Assembly (NCBI GenBank): GCA_017996845.1
Contig: JAGOGF010000130.1
Location: forward strand, 1-6,846
Source of the DNA: Butyrivibrio sp.
Lineage (GTDB): Bacteria; Bacillota_A; Clostridia; Lachnospirales; Lachnospiraceae
Direction of reading: 5' to 3'
DNA: 6,846 bases
Shown here: one piece after another, positions 6,679 to 6,846 of the stretch
Numbering within the stretch: position 1 is the first letter of the stretch
Layout of the letters: the number at the start of each line of letters is the position of its first letter
Made by a program: the position numbers and the translations under genes
Notes under the pieces: generated by a model
Seen by the model: the letters and a program-made list of their open reading frames with translations, nothing else
The model's database searches: none
Told to the model about the DNA's origin: nothing

Positions 6679-6846
6679 TCAGGCAGCCTCTTCCATTTGA
6701 TCTGCATTCCTGTCCCGCAGTCTGACACCCAGTTGAAATACGTTTCTGACCGCCGGTCCGGCAAAAAACACCTGCCAGCAAAGTGCCATCGGGAAATTGA
6801 GTACCAGTTTCTGAAGCCATACTGCCATTACCTGATTTCCTGCCTG
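6679..6846 (-). CDS. DUF2798 membrane protein (partial, C-terminal 55 residues)
   Basis: The minus strand is open from the right edge to TGA at 6681-6679 and encodes 55 residues; the start lies outside the window. The motif LNFPMALCWQVFFAGPAVRN (in-window residues 16-35), preceded by VMAVWLQK, fits the C-terminal unit of DUF2798 proteins. These are small, uncharacterised bacterial membrane proteins with paired transmembrane helices, often ending in a WQxFFAGPxVR-type sequence. The hydrophobic segment at about 14-33 would be the last membrane helix. It is followed by a basic then acidic cytoplasmic-type tail ending MEEAA. The gene converges on the M42 peptidase gene and probably shares its terminator. 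Family assignment is from memory of the motif, and no biochemical role is known for the family. Confidence 0.72.
   Translation of the reverse strand, partial: QAGNQVMAVWLQKLVLNFPMALCWQVFFAGPAVRNVFQLGVRLRDRNADQMEEAA

Noticed and set aside
1..6846. Mobile element, CRISPR array, phage or toxin-antitoxin content
   Set aside because: No transposase, integrase, regularly spaced repeats, terminal inverted repeats or small paired genes were seen, and the base composition appears even across the genes.

Overview
The window looks like chromosome from a low-to-mid-GC Firmicute, most probably a gut or rumen Lachnospiraceae (Clostridia). This rests on the protein character (a clostridial-type glycogen phosphorylase, a YbhJ-type 'hydratase' of the aconitase superfamily, an M42 peptidase, a DUF2798 membrane protein), on strong AGGAGG-like ribosome binding sites, and on compact A/T-rich intergenic regions. 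No species can be named from the sequence alone. There is no tRNA, rRNA, CRISPR array, insertion sequence, integrase or phage gene.

Layout. Positions 1-5253 hold three genes on the minus strand, in transcription order: glycogen/alpha-glucan phosphorylase (5253 to 2746), a complete aconitase-superfamily hydratase (2644 to 350), and the first 108 codons of a lipoprotein that looks like the start of a family 9 glycoside hydrolase (324 to the left edge). The gaps are 101 and 25 bases with no terminator hairpin seen, so the three may form one operon. Positions 5254-5444 are a divergent control region. It has a plausible sigma-A-type promoter for each direction and a perfect 9-base inverted repeat (arms 5322-5330 and 5348-5356) that overlaps the -35 box of the glgP promoter. 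On the plus strand, 5445-6494 encodes an M42-family metallo-aminopeptidase. A very strong stem-loop with T-runs on both sides (6536-6573) follows and probably serves both strands. From 6679 to the right edge is the C-terminal part of a DUF2798 membrane protein on the minus strand, converging on the peptidase gene.

How the genes fit together. The phosphorylase releases glucose-1-phosphate from intracellular alpha-glucan. The lipoprotein, if it is a GH9 enzyme, would attack beta-glucan outside the membrane. The hydratase keeps the Fe-S cysteines and most active-site residues of aconitases but differs at some catalytic positions, so its substrate is uncertain. Linking the three into one carbohydrate or central-carbon unit is an inference from gene order only. 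The M42 peptidase is separately transcribed and probably has an unrelated house-keeping role in peptide turnover.

Nothing here is a clear new biological system. The items most worth a second look are the divergent hydratase and its gene neighbourhood, the inverted repeat in the divergent promoter region, and the acidic proline-rich tail on the phosphorylase.
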